NCBI GenBank assembly: GCA_003562775.1
Contig: PWTU01000450.1
Coordinates: forward strand, 1-53,160
Direction: 5' to 3'
DNA length: 53,160 nt
DNA from: Ignavibacteriales bacterium
Lineage (GTDB): Bacteria > Bacteroidota > Ignavibacteria > T3Sed10-11
The notes under the pieces are model-generated. The model was not told the origin of the DNA, made no database searches, and saw only the letters and a program-made list of their open reading frames with translations. Positions 17,475-25,740 of this stretch are shown here, piece after piece; positions within the stretch are counted from its first letter, which is position 1; every line of letters begins with the position of its first letter. The translations under genes and the position numbers were made by a program.

Positions 17475-18979
17475 TATTTGTCGATCATTCTATATTGATA
17501 TTTCCACTGCGATATTTTGTTCTGTTTTACCAGAGGCAATACAGGTTGTTTTTTTTGACGATGGACCATCGCCGCTGCAGCTATTGCTACAGCAATGAGT
17601 TCATCATCATATGATTTTCGTAGTTCTTCCGGATTATAATCATCTGACATAAAATGGGTGGTATAAGATCCGTCGATAAAACGCGGGTGTCGGATAACAT
17701 GTATACAGGCGGGAATATTTGTAATAATTCCCTGTATTAAGTATTCATTCAGAGCACGGTCCATTCTTCCGAGGGCTTCGTTTCGTGTTCTTCCCCACGC
17801 GATGAGCTTGGATACCATTGGATCGTAATGAACGGTAATTTCATTTCCTTGTTGTATCCCCCTGTCTTCCCGTATGCCGGGACCTGATGGCGCCTGCAAA
17901 CGCTTTACCGTTCCAATCGACGGCAGGAAGTTGTTCAACGGATCCTCTGCATAAATCCGACATTCAATTGCATGTCCATTAGCTACTATATCTTTCTGTT
18001 TAAATGAAAGCGGTTTACCTGAAGCTATTGCAATTTGCTCTTTAACAATATCAACTCCGGTAATCAGCTCGGTCACAGGATGTTCTACCTGTACCCGGGT
18101 ATTCATCTCGAGAAAGTAAAAATTCTTTTTTTCATCAAGTAAAAATTCGATTGTCCCGGCGTTAACATAATTACAGGCCTTCGCCGCTTTAATAGCTGCG
18201 TTTCCCATTTCATCTCTTATTCGCCGGTCTATAGCAAGTGACGGCGCTTCTTCGATTATTTTCTGGTGTCGCCGTTGTATGGAACACTCGCGTTCGCCAA
18301 GATGAGCACAATTTCCGTGTTCATCTGCCATAATTTGAATCTCTATATGTTTTGGAGCTCGAATATACTTTTCGATATATACTCGATCGTCACCGAATGC
18401 CGACCGGGCTTCATTCTGAGCTGCTTTGAACGAACCTTGTAAATCCTTATCTTCTTCTACAATTCGCATCCCTTTGCCTCCGCCGCCTCCGGCAGCTTTC
18501 AGTAATACAGGATAGCCAATATTTGTAGCAACTTGATGTGCATCGGAAAGACTTGTCAGCGGTTTTATGGTACCGGGAACTATCGGTACTCCCGCTTCTT
18601 TCATAAGCTTTCGAGCAGCAGTTTTATCACCCATTGCTTCGATTGAGGCGGCAGAAGGTCCGATAAAAATAAACCCTTCATTGGAAACACGTTGTGCGAA
18701 CGTTGCATTTTCCGATAAAAAACCGTATCCCGGGTGGATCGCATCGACATCTGCTTTTTTTGCGATTGCTATGATCATATCCTGATTAAGATAACTGTGA
18801 GACGACGGCGACGGTCCGATATGATATGCTTCATCCGATAACAAAACGTGCGGCGATGTTCTGTCCGAATCCGAGAAAACAGCAATGGTACGAATTTTCA
18901 GTTCACGACAGGCACGAATAATTCGGACCGCTATTTCTCCGCGATTTGCGATTAATATTGATTTTATGGTATGTTTCAT
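17474..18979 (-). CDS. accC: Biotin carboxylase subunit
   Basis: A 501-residue ATP-grasp enzyme that carboxylates biotin on the carrier protein using bicarbonate. The N-terminus (SILIANRGEIAVRIIRAC), the ATP-grasp glycine loop (KAAGGGGGKGMR) and the catalytic EMNTRVQVEHPVTE are all present. The start is chosen from the IANRGE position and overlaps the mutS2 stop by one base. It is about 50 residues longer than E. coli AccC, with a tail that ends in KYQYRMIDK. Membership of an acetyl-CoA or a propionyl-CoA carboxylase cannot be told from this subunit. Confidence 0.94.
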   Translation of the reverse strand: MKHTIKSILIANRGEIAVRIIRACRELKIRTIAVFSDSDRTSPHVLLSDEAYHIGPSPSSHSYLNQDMIIAIAKKADVDAIHPGYGFLSENATFAQRVSNEGFIFIGPSAASIEAMGDKTAARKLMKEAGVPIVPGTIKPLTSLSDAHQVATNIGYPVLLKAAGGGGGKGMRIVEEDKDLQGSFKAAQNEARSAFGDDRVYIEKYIRAPKHIEIQIMADEHGNCAHLGERECSIQRRHQKIIEEAPSLAIDRRIRDEMGNAAIKAAKACNYVNAGTIEFLLDEKKNFYFLEMNTRVQVEHPVTELITGVDIVKEQIAIASGKPLSFKQKDIVANGHAIECRIYAEDPLNNFLPSIGTVKRLQAPSGPGIREDRGIQQGNEITVHYDPMVSKLIAWGRTRNEALGRMDRALNEYLIQGIITNIPACIHVIRHPRFIDGSYTTHFMSDDYNPEELRKSYDDELIAVAIAAAAMVHRQKKQPVLPLVKQNKISQWKYQYRMIDK

Positions 18980-21351
18980 TATTTTGCATACTTCAATTCT
19001 ACAACGGTTACTCCAGAGCCGCCTTCGTTCCAATTTCCCAATCTTGACAACCGAACATTCGGATGCTTTATAAGATATTCATTGATTCTTTTACGTAAAA
19101 CACCGGTCCCTTTGCCATGTATAATTTCAACCTCATTATAGCCCGCAAGAACCGCCCGGTCCAAAAACGTATCGACTGCATTGACTGCTTCATCCCCCGT
19201 GAGTCCACGAACATCAACGGTACGCGAATAGCTCTCATCCATTGTATTTGTTACCAAACTCGTTGATGGCCGTTCTCTTTTTGCAGATCGGGTTTGTTTT
19301 GTTAATCGCTCCCTGTGGACCCGCATTTTTACCGATCCGAATAATACCTGCGTATACCCTTCTTCATCAACCGGCGTAAGTACCTCACCCTCTTCCTTCC
19401 CATCACCGATCGAAACGCGATCTCCCTTTACAATTGGAGCAATATCCGATTCAACCGGAGGTTTATCTGTTGCTTCTTTCCGCTGACGTTCGATTTCTTG
19501 TTTAAAGGTATTAATTTCCTCGCGCCACTTTTTCGTTAATTCCGAATCGGCTTGTGATTCTCTAATCTCTTTGACTGCTTTTTCAATTATTGCATTTGCC
19601 CGTGCAACTATTTGTTTCGCTTCTTCAGCCGCCCCCCGTTTGAGAGCTTTCATCTCACGTTTTAACGAGGTCACTTTTTCCTCATATTCACCTGTTAATT
19701 GTTCGAGCCGTTTCTTCTCTGCTGAAAGTTTTGTCAATTCTCGTTTATACCGTTGACTCTGTTGTTCAAGTTCAATAAGCAATTGTTCTATCCGGGATTT
19801 TGTTCCTCCGAGGAAATAACGGGCACGAGAAATAAGATAGGCGGGAAACGCTAACCGTTGTGCAATTTCAAGTGCGTAACTGCTTCCCGGAATTCCCGCC
19901 GTGAACCGGTAGGTCGGCGTCAGTTGATCCTGATCGAATTCCATTGCTCCGTTTTCGATGCCGGGGGTTTTGTACGCAAATGCTTTTAAATCGCCATGAT
20001 GTGTCGTTGCTATGCTAATCATTCCTTGATCAGTAAGATACCGCAGAATTGACGAGGCGATCGCGCTTCCTTCAACGGGATCGGTGCCGGCGCCGATTTC
20101 ATCTATAAGCACTAATGACTTATGGTTCGCATTTTCGATAATATATTTTAAAGTTGTTAGGTGAGATGAAAAAGTACTAAGATCTTGTTCGATCGATTGC
20201 TCGTCTCCCATTGCGACGAAAATCTTTTCGAATACCGGTATCTCTGTTTCGTCGGAAGCGGGTATATGTAAACCGGATTGGTACATAAGACACATTAACC
20301 CAACGGTTTGCATTGCAACGCTTTTTCCACCTGCATTCGGGCCGGTGATTATAAGAGTATTGTATTCTTCGCCGATTTCCAGTGATAGCGGCACTACTTC
20401 ATCCCGTTTATGGTGGTGCAGTAGAAGAGGATGACGAGTATCGATCAACTTAATAGTATTTTCATTGTTTTCTCTCGGCGTTATTCCAATAATTTCTACC
20501 GAATAATTTGCTTTTGCGTAGATAAAATCGATTTCAGCGAGGGTATCGATTGTTGTGAGCAATTGATCTTTTTTTTCGGCGATCTTCTCTGTGATAGACC
20601 GGAGAATACGCTGGATTTCACGCTGTTCCCGGATTTGATAATCGCGCAGTTCGTTATTTATTTCAAGTGTTTCCGCCGGTTCGATAAAGACCGTAGCACC
20701 GCTTGCACTTGCACTATGAATGAATCCGGATAATTGATGTTTGTATTCGACTTTCACCGGGAGCACCATTCGTCCGTCGCGTGTCGTTATCAATTCTTCC
20801 TGCGCCATTCCCTGCGAAGAAAGGGATTTCAGGATTCGATCGAGACGTTTACGCAGTGTTTCCGAGACGGAGCGAATCGCGCCGCGGATTCTTTGCAAAT
20901 CCTGACTCGCATTATCACGGACTTCACCATCTTCATTAATGATGCCGTCGATATGATGTTCAAGTACCTTATCTGCTATTAAATTATCCGAGAGTTCGAC
21001 CAAATGTGGATATTCGGTTGATCTATTTTTCATATAATGCCGCAGCTCTCGCGAGGTACAAAGCGTTTGAAGAATATGCAACAATTGCTTGCCTGTAAGT
21101 ATATTTCCCTCTATTGCTGCGCGATGAACATCGGTTCGAATATCCTGAAATTCGCGTACCGGGATCGGATCATCGGTTTCAAGTATCGCTTTCATTTCAT
21201 TTAAGAGGGAATGATTATGCAATATCTCATAACGGGATGACGAAGGGGTACAGAGTGAAACCCGTTCTTTTCCCAACGGTGACTGAGCATATCGTCTGAT
21301 GCGATCGAGAACGCTGGAGAATTGTAATTTTTCTAATGCCTGCGTAAACAC
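18979..21351 (-). CDS. mutS2: Endonuclease MutS2
   Basis: A 790-residue homolog of MutS without the mismatch-recognition domain, linked to suppression of recombination and to rescue of collided ribosomes. The ATPase core has GPNAGGKS (337-344) and the DEIGAGTDP Walker B region (about 418-427). A long coiled coil at about 510-630 is rich in Lys/Glu, then a KOW-like segment follows. The Smr nuclease domain is at the end (VDVRGLTGDEAV, IIHGKGTG). The accC start overlaps its stop. The cvpA gene lies seven bases upstream, an arrangement known in many bacteria. Confidence 0.95.
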   Translation of the reverse strand: MFTQALEKLQFSSVLDRIRRYAQSPLGKERVSLCTPSSSRYEILHNHSLLNEMKAILETDDPIPVREFQDIRTDVHRAAIEGNILTGKQLLHILQTLCTSRELRHYMKNRSTEYPHLVELSDNLIADKVLEHHIDGIINEDGEVRDNASQDLQRIRGAIRSVSETLRKRLDRILKSLSSQGMAQEELITTRDGRMVLPVKVEYKHQLSGFIHSASASGATVFIEPAETLEINNELRDYQIREQREIQRILRSITEKIAEKKDQLLTTIDTLAEIDFIYAKANYSVEIIGITPRENNENTIKLIDTRHPLLLHHHKRDEVVPLSLEIGEEYNTLIITGPNAGGKSVAMQTVGLMCLMYQSGLHIPASDETEIPVFEKIFVAMGDEQSIEQDLSTFSSHLTTLKYIIENANHKSLVLIDEIGAGTDPVEGSAIASSILRYLTDQGMISIATTHHGDLKAFAYKTPGIENGAMEFDQDQLTPTYRFTAGIPGSSYALEIAQRLAFPAYLISRARYFLGGTKSRIEQLLIELEQQSQRYKRELTKLSAEKKRLEQLTGEYEEKVTSLKREMKALKRGAAEEAKQIVARANAIIEKAVKEIRESQADSELTKKWREEINTFKQEIERQRKEATDKPPVESDIAPIVKGDRVSIGDGKEEGEVLTPVDEEGYTQVLFGSVKMRVHRERLTKQTRSAKRERPSTSLVTNTMDESYSRTVDVRGLTGDEAVNAVDTFLDRAVLAGYNEVEIIHGKGTGVLRKRINEYLIKHPNVRLSRLGNWNEGGSGVTVVELKYAK

Positions 21352-21357
21352 GGAATA

Positions 21358-21888
21358 TTACGTTATAGTTTCTTTTATATCTATATCCTGTAAAAATATT
21401 TCAAAAAATTCACGAACCTGAGGAAAAAATATATAAAGTGTTTCAAATACGAGCGGTGCAAAGCCGTGCACCACCGAATACAAAACAGATCGATTAATGA
21501 TATCTTCAGAGGGAAAATCAATCAGTGAGAGCAAATGTAATACCAAACTGACAAGTATGGCGCCTTCAATGAAACCGAATAGTCCACCCCCAAGTCGATC
21601 CCAGGATTTATACAGTTCATTTTTTTTCCCGAAAACTCTGTACACAATGTTTCCCGATATGAGCACAAAAAGAAACACAATTAAGAAGGCCAGTATTGTG
21701 GAGAATAAAGATGGCCACGTGAAGCTCGCCTGCAGCCACTCTGAAATAAAATGATGCGTATGGATGGCAATATAGAATGCAGCAATGAGTACGATAAGCC
21801 CGAAGATTTTTTTTATAATTCCATCAAAAAATCCTGAAAACACAAAAAGGCCTATTCCGACCGCTATTCCGATATCCACCCCTGTCAT
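21358..21888 (-). CDS. CvpA family membrane protein
   Basis: A 176-residue protein with about four membrane helices, of the CvpA family. Family features are the N-terminal helix pair (VDIGIAVGIGLFVFSGFFDG) and LGGGLFGFIEGAILVSL near residue 105. CvpA proteins are linked to colicin V production and envelope stress, without a settled biochemical role. It starts three bases after the YqeY stop and ends just before mutS2, a conserved neighbourhood. Confidence 0.86.
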   Translation of the reverse strand: MTGVDIGIAVGIGLFVFSGFFDGIIKKIFGLIVLIAAFYIAIHTHHFISEWLQASFTWPSLFSTILAFLIVFLFVLISGNIVYRVFGKKNELYKSWDRLGGGLFGFIEGAILVSLVLHLLSLIDFPSEDIINRSVLYSVVHGFAPLVFETLYIFFPQVREFFEIFLQDIDIKETIT

Positions 21889-21891
21889 AAT

Positions 21892-22359
21892 CTACCCGCC
21901 GAGAAGTTTTCGTACAATATTCTGCACTTCTTTTCCATCTGCGCGACCTTTCATTTGCGGCATCACAGTCGACATCACCTTCCCCATATCTTTCATTGAA
22001 TCCGCTTCAACCGCTTCAATGGCTTCACGCACCTTCTCCTCGATTTCTTCGTGTGCAAGCTGAGTGGGAAGGTATGTTTGAATAACTTCGAGTTCTTTTC
22101 GCTCTTCATCGGCGCGATCGTTACGTCCTGCCTTCGTATACTCATCTATCGATTCCCGCCGTTTTTTTGCGGCTGTAGCAATGGTCGAAAGAACTTCCTC
22201 TCCCGTCAATTTTTCTCCCTTACCTCTGAGGGCAATTTCTCTCTCTTTTAACGCCGCACGAAGTGAACGAAGAGTTTCGAGTTTTGTTTTATCTCCGGCT
22301 TTCATTGCAGCGCTAAAATCTGAATTTATGCGTTCGATGATTTCGATTTTTTCTGACAT
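21892..22359 (-). CDS. GatB/YqeY domain protein
   Basis: A 155-residue cytosolic protein matching YqeY, which resembles the tRNA-binding C-terminal tail of GatB. Typical features are the N-terminal helix (LRSLRAALKEREIALRG), the EERKELEVIQTYLPTQL helix, and the KDMGKVMSTVMPQMKGRADG motif. A general tRNA-binding or amidotransferase-linked role has been proposed for the family. It begins the minus-strand run that continues through cvpA and mutS2. A terminator lies upstream of its start. Confidence 0.93.
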   Translation of the reverse strand: MSEKIEIIERINSDFSAAMKAGDKTKLETLRSLRAALKEREIALRGKGEKLTGEEVLSTIATAAKKRRESIDEYTKAGRNDRADEERKELEVIQTYLPTQLAHEEIEEKVREAIEAVEADSMKDMGKVMSTVMPQMKGRADGKEVQNIVRKLLGG

Positions 22360-22369
22360 ACGTTGTGTT

Positions 22370-22407
22370 AAAATAAAAAAAGGCAGGGTTGAAAATGTTT
22401 CCCTGCC
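22370..22407 (-). terminator. Rho-independent terminator of the ExbD operon
   Basis: The stem GGCAGGG with CCCTGCC and a 12-base loop is followed, on the minus strand, by a run of T (TTTTTTTATTTT). It lies about 70 bases after the last ExbD stop and just before the YqeY start, so it isolates the two operons. Confidence 0.82.
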
Positions 22408-22476
22408 TTTTGGATTTATATTCGTTTTAATACACGTTCCATCGTACCAATACGTGTTTATTATTTTAAAAATCGT

Positions 22477-22890
22477 CTACAAACGATGCAAAGATGAATA
22501 ATTTATCCGCAATGCGTCTGCTTCACGAAGTTGCTGCTGAATATCCGTCACGACACCCATTTCCGAGTTTCGATCAATCCTCATCGAAACAATCAAATTT
22601 GGTATTTCCACTCGTTTTTGATACATGATCGAGCTAATGTCATCTATACGTACGATGTTATCATCGATCTGTATTCTCCCATCGCGACCCACCCATATGT
22701 AGGATATGAGTCGTTTGTTGTCGATCCGTTCGATCATATATGCTTCCGGCAGCGTGTATTCGACCTGTACATCGAATTCCCGGAGAACTGTTGTTAACAT
22801 AAAAAAGATCAACAACATAAATATAATGTCCGGGAGCGACGCCGTCGGTATTTCCTGCTTCGTCGTGGCTTGTTTCTTCTTAAACTTCAT
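22477..22890 (-). CDS. ExbD/TolR-type proton channel subunit (second copy)
   Basis: A 137-residue inner membrane protein with one helix (IIFMLLIFFMLTTVL, about 21-36) and a periplasmic domain. The helix is preceded by the conserved acidic residue in IPTASLPDIIF, the proton-carrying Asp. It pairs with the adjacent ExbB/TolQ homolog. Its sequence differs much from the other ExbD copy, so the two may form a mixed complex or serve different partners. A 38-base gap separates it from the first copy. Confidence 0.9.
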   Translation of the reverse strand: MKFKKKQATTKQEIPTASLPDIIFMLLIFFMLTTVLREFDVQVEYTLPEAYMIERIDNKRLISYIWVGRDGRIQIDDNIVRIDDISSIMYQKRVEIPNLIVSMRIDRNSEMGVVTDIQQQLREADALRINYSSLHRL

Positions 22891-22928
22891 AAGACCACAT
22901 CCCTTTTCATGTTATTATAACAGTGCCG

Positions 22929-23426
22929 TTATTCTGGTTCGGCTAATGATATCCGCTGTGGAATTGCCTGTCGTACTTGATCAAGCTGTTCTCGTGTTAC
23001 ATCCTGCAAACGTACGCCGAAATTTTGCCGGGCGTATTCTTCACGAAGTTCATTATATGCCATTTTTAACTGATCGATCGTATCGATATATATATTATAC
23101 GGCGTTCGCCTGTCTACTTTAACCGAGACGATAAGATCGGGATTGCCCCGGATTTTATCCGCTATAGTTCCGGATATTTGCGGCACGCTAATGATGTTCC
23201 CGTCAAGCAATACTTCGCCGGCAGCATTCACGAGTATGTTTGCAAGGTTTTCTTCAATTACCTCAATTTCTTCCGCTTCATCAACCGGCGGCGGTAACAC
23301 AAGTCCGATACCGGTATCAACGTCTATCGTTGTTACGAGCAAGAAAAAGATGAGCAACAAGAAAGCTATGTCGGCCATCCCTGCCAGCGGAATAGAGGCG
23401 CCTTCTTTTTTCTTACGTTTTAACAT
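22929..23426 (-). CDS. ExbD/TolR-type proton channel subunit (first copy)
   Basis: A 165-residue single-helix protein with the conserved Asp in IPLAGMADIAFLLLIFFLL. The periplasmic domain contains the family strand VSVKVDRRTPYNIYIDTI. It is encoded 22 bases downstream of the ExbB/TolQ gene on the same strand, and the three form one motor operon. The C-terminus carries an extra Gln/Glu-rich tail. Confidence 0.92.
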   Translation of the reverse strand: MLKRKKKEGASIPLAGMADIAFLLLIFFLLVTTIDVDTGIGLVLPPPVDEAEEIEVIEENLANILVNAAGEVLLDGNIISVPQISGTIADKIRGNPDLIVSVKVDRRTPYNIYIDTIDQLKMAYNELREEYARQNFGVRLQDVTREQLDQVRQAIPQRISLAEPE

Positions 23427-23447
23427 AAGGATAACTTCCTATCGTTA

Positions 23448-24191
23448 CTATTTTTTCTCCTGACCCTGGTCTTTACTTTCTTTTGGTGTTGCCGTCGCTT
23501 GTGCAGTCGAAACTTTTTTGCCTTGTTTCATCAGCAACAGCGAGTCTATCAATTCTATAGAACTTTCTTCCATCTCAATAACCACTTTGTCGATTCTTGA
23601 AACGAAATAATTGTAAAACACTTGCAAGATCACTGCAACAACAAGACCGAATAACGTGGTTAACAATGCAACGGAGATACCGCCTGCAACAATTTCAGGG
23701 GAGATATTGCGTGCTTCTCTGATAGCATCAAATGCCGAGATCATACCCTGAACCGTTCCGGTAAATCCGATCATCGGTGCAATCGCAATAAACGTTGAAA
23801 TCCAGATTAAGTTTTTCTCCAGAAAAGCCATCTCGATTCCACCGTAGCTGATAATTGCTTTTTCTGCTGCTTCGATACCTTCATCGGCGCGGAGCAGTCC
23901 TGCCTGAAATACGCTTGCGACCGATCCACGGTTTTTGCTACATACATCGAGTGCAGCGTCTACACCACCTTCGTCAAGTGCTTTTTTCACTTGAACCAGA
24001 AATTTTCTTGTATTGACGGTTGCTCTACTGAGTGTCCAGATGCGCTCAAGTGAAAAGGCAAGGCCTAAAACCAAACAGCCCAAAATGACGTGCATAAAAT
24101 GGCCGCCTTCTACATACTTTTCCTGTAACCAGTTAAGTGCGCCTCCGCCGTCGACTTGAAGAAGGAAGGTGAAAATGCCAAATTGATCCAT
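23448..24191 (-). CDS. MotA/TolQ/ExbB-type proton channel protein
   Basis: A 247-residue inner membrane protein of the ExbB/TolQ family that, with ExbD, uses proton flow to power TonB or Tol processes. Three helices are seen: near residues 33-48 (MHVILGCLVLGLAFSLE), then the family pair around IAPMIGFTGTVQGMISAF and ISVALLTTLFGLVVAV. The tail is Lys/Gln/Glu-rich. No TonB gene is nearby. The TonB-dependent receptor lies two genes further along the same strand and could be powered by this motor. Confidence 0.92.
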   Translation of the reverse strand: MDQFGIFTFLLQVDGGGALNWLQEKYVEGGHFMHVILGCLVLGLAFSLERIWTLSRATVNTRKFLVQVKKALDEGGVDAALDVCSKNRGSVASVFQAGLLRADEGIEAAEKAIISYGGIEMAFLEKNLIWISTFIAIAPMIGFTGTVQGMISAFDAIREARNISPEIVAGGISVALLTTLFGLVVAVILQVFYNYFVSRIDKVVIEMEESSIELIDSLLLMKQGKKVSTAQATATPKESKDQGQEKK

Positions 24192-24333
24192 TATAATGAT
24201 TCCTCCTTAGTTTCGGATTAGAGATTGTTATTAGTTAGATAAATGAATTAATTTAAAAATAATAATTGTCAGGCTATAACCAAAAATACGTTTTAAATTA
24301 TAGAATAACGAATTTTATGTATAAAGTCAAATA

Positions 24334-25059
24334 TTATTTCACCCCGCCGAACGCCTCAATTACCTCACCGTTTATGCTGTCCGACGATTCTTTGCATAAA
24401 AATGCAATAATATCGGCAAGTTGTTCGGGAGTTACCCAATACCTCATTTCCTGCGGGTCGCCCCAGGATTCATTGTCAGGAGTTTTTATGATACTTGGCG
24501 CTATGGCGTTTATCGTGATGCCTGAGCGTTTGAATTCCATCCCGAGCATTCGTGTAAGAAATGCCACCCCTGCCTTTGCAACTCCGTATGCACCGCGCCG
24601 GGCTTCCGGGTATATCCCCGGTTTTGCCGAGATATTAATTATTCTTCCATAGTTGTTATCTTTCATTCGAAGGATCGCTTCCCGGGAAGCAAGAAAACAA
24701 GTGGTAAGGTTACGATCCATCATATTTTTCCATCCATCGTATGATATATCGGTAAATGGTACGGGGTCCATATAATCGCCCACTATATTGCAAAGTATTG
24801 AAACGGTAGAAAATTTTTCGATTGTTTTGTTGAAAACTTCGGCTACATCATCTTCTTTTGTTACATCGGCATGTACGGAAATTACATTATTTGAATCTTT
24901 GATAAGTTGATCCGGAAGAACCGATAATCTATTCTCCTTCATATACGTTAATGTAAGTTTACACCCTTCATTATATAACCGTTCTGCAACGGCAGGACCA
25001 AGTCCGCCCGTTGCACCGGTGATGATCGCAACTTTATTTTGAAGTGACATGCGCTCCAT
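24334..25059 (-). CDS. Short-chain dehydrogenase/reductase
   Basis: A 241-residue SDR family NAD(P)-dependent oxidoreductase. The nucleotide site is TGATGGLG (15-22). The catalytic Ser is in NISAKPG and the Tyr/Lys pair in AYGVAKAG. The C-terminus ends with a normal NGEVIEAFGG segment. Substrate unknown; FabG-like or sugar/lipid reductase roles are all possible. An alternative ATG three codons downstream exists; Shine-Dalgarno evidence is weak for both. It stands between the ExbB operon and the metal cluster. Confidence 0.88.
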   Translation of the reverse strand: MERMSLQNKVAIITGATGGLGPAVAERLYNEGCKLTLTYMKENRLSVLPDQLIKDSNNVISVHADVTKEDDVAEVFNKTIEKFSTVSILCNIVGDYMDPVPFTDISYDGWKNMMDRNLTTCFLASREAILRMKDNNYGRIINISAKPGIYPEARRGAYGVAKAGVAFLTRMLGMEFKRSGITINAIAPSIIKTPDNESWGDPQEMRYWVTPEQLADIIAFLCKESSDSINGEVIEAFGGVK

Positions 25060-25120
25060 GCATTTTGAGAATAATAAGGTGCAATATAAACCGATATTTA
25101 AAAAGATGCAAGCAATATAA

Positions 25121-25161
25121 TAAAAAAATACATTCCAATGGAATCGCCATTCGAATGTATT
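25121..25161 (-). terminator. Rho-independent terminator of the metal-uptake cluster
   Basis: A long stem (AATACATTC and AATGG paired with CCATT and GAATGTATT, one C-C mismatch, loop AATCG) is followed on the minus strand by TTTTTTTATTA. It lies 23 bases after the stop of the last lipoprotein gene. Confidence 0.9.
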
Positions 25162-25183
25162 CTTTTGAATTTATTTTGGATAA

Positions 25184-25690
25184 TTATTCTACTACACGAA
25201 ATGTAACCGGTGTTGTTGCAGCATCTGCGTGGTCACCGTGCCAGAGTATAAATTCAATCATGGTTTCACCGACTTCAAGTCCATATATATGAACATGATC
25301 GCCGTGAAATAGAATATCCTCATCAAGAGATAAATCGATAACATCGGTCGGTGCATTTTGTGATATCCAGTATCTGGCCTCATACTCACATCCTTCACAT
25401 AATTCGAGTTGTTCACCGTGAGAGTTATATACTTCAATCCCCAGGGATACCCGTGTACGTTCTTCTTCCGCCGATTTACTCAATTCATATAACACGTTCG
25501 TATCCCATCCATCATCATGTGTCCATGTTGCTATTACCGGACGGGCAGTTACTGTTCGATCTATAATGTTCACCGTTTCCATATCATCAACATGACCATT
25601 ATCCGGTTCTGTCGAACGATCGCATCCTGCAAAAAATAAAAATGTAAAAATGAGGAGGAACAGTCCCGTCAAGAATTCGTTAGATTTCAT
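25184..25690 (-). CDS. Lipoprotein with His-rich motifs downstream of a TonB receptor
   Basis: A 168-residue lipoprotein (lipobox FAGC, Cys23). The body is beta-rich. Two His/Asp motifs (HGDHVH and WHGDHAD) near the C-terminus and CEGCEYEARYW before them are possible metal ligands. I do not recognise a named family, although similar lipoproteins sit next to ZnuD-like receptors in related genomes. It begins 50 bases after the receptor stop and ends at a strong terminator, so it is the last gene of the cluster. A metal-binding or metal-relay role at the outer membrane is an inference. Confidence 0.75.
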   Translation of the reverse strand: MKSNEFLTGLFLLIFTFLFFAGCDRSTEPDNGHVDDMETVNIIDRTVTARPVIATWTHDDGWDTNVLYELSKSAEEERTRVSLGIEVYNSHGEQLELCEGCEYEARYWISQNAPTDVIDLSLDEDILFHGDHVHIYGLEVGETMIEFILWHGDHADAATTPVTFRVVE

Positions 25691-25740
25691 AATATCACCT
25701 CGTATATTAGTTTAAAAATCAGTTTTATTGTTTTGTTAAA

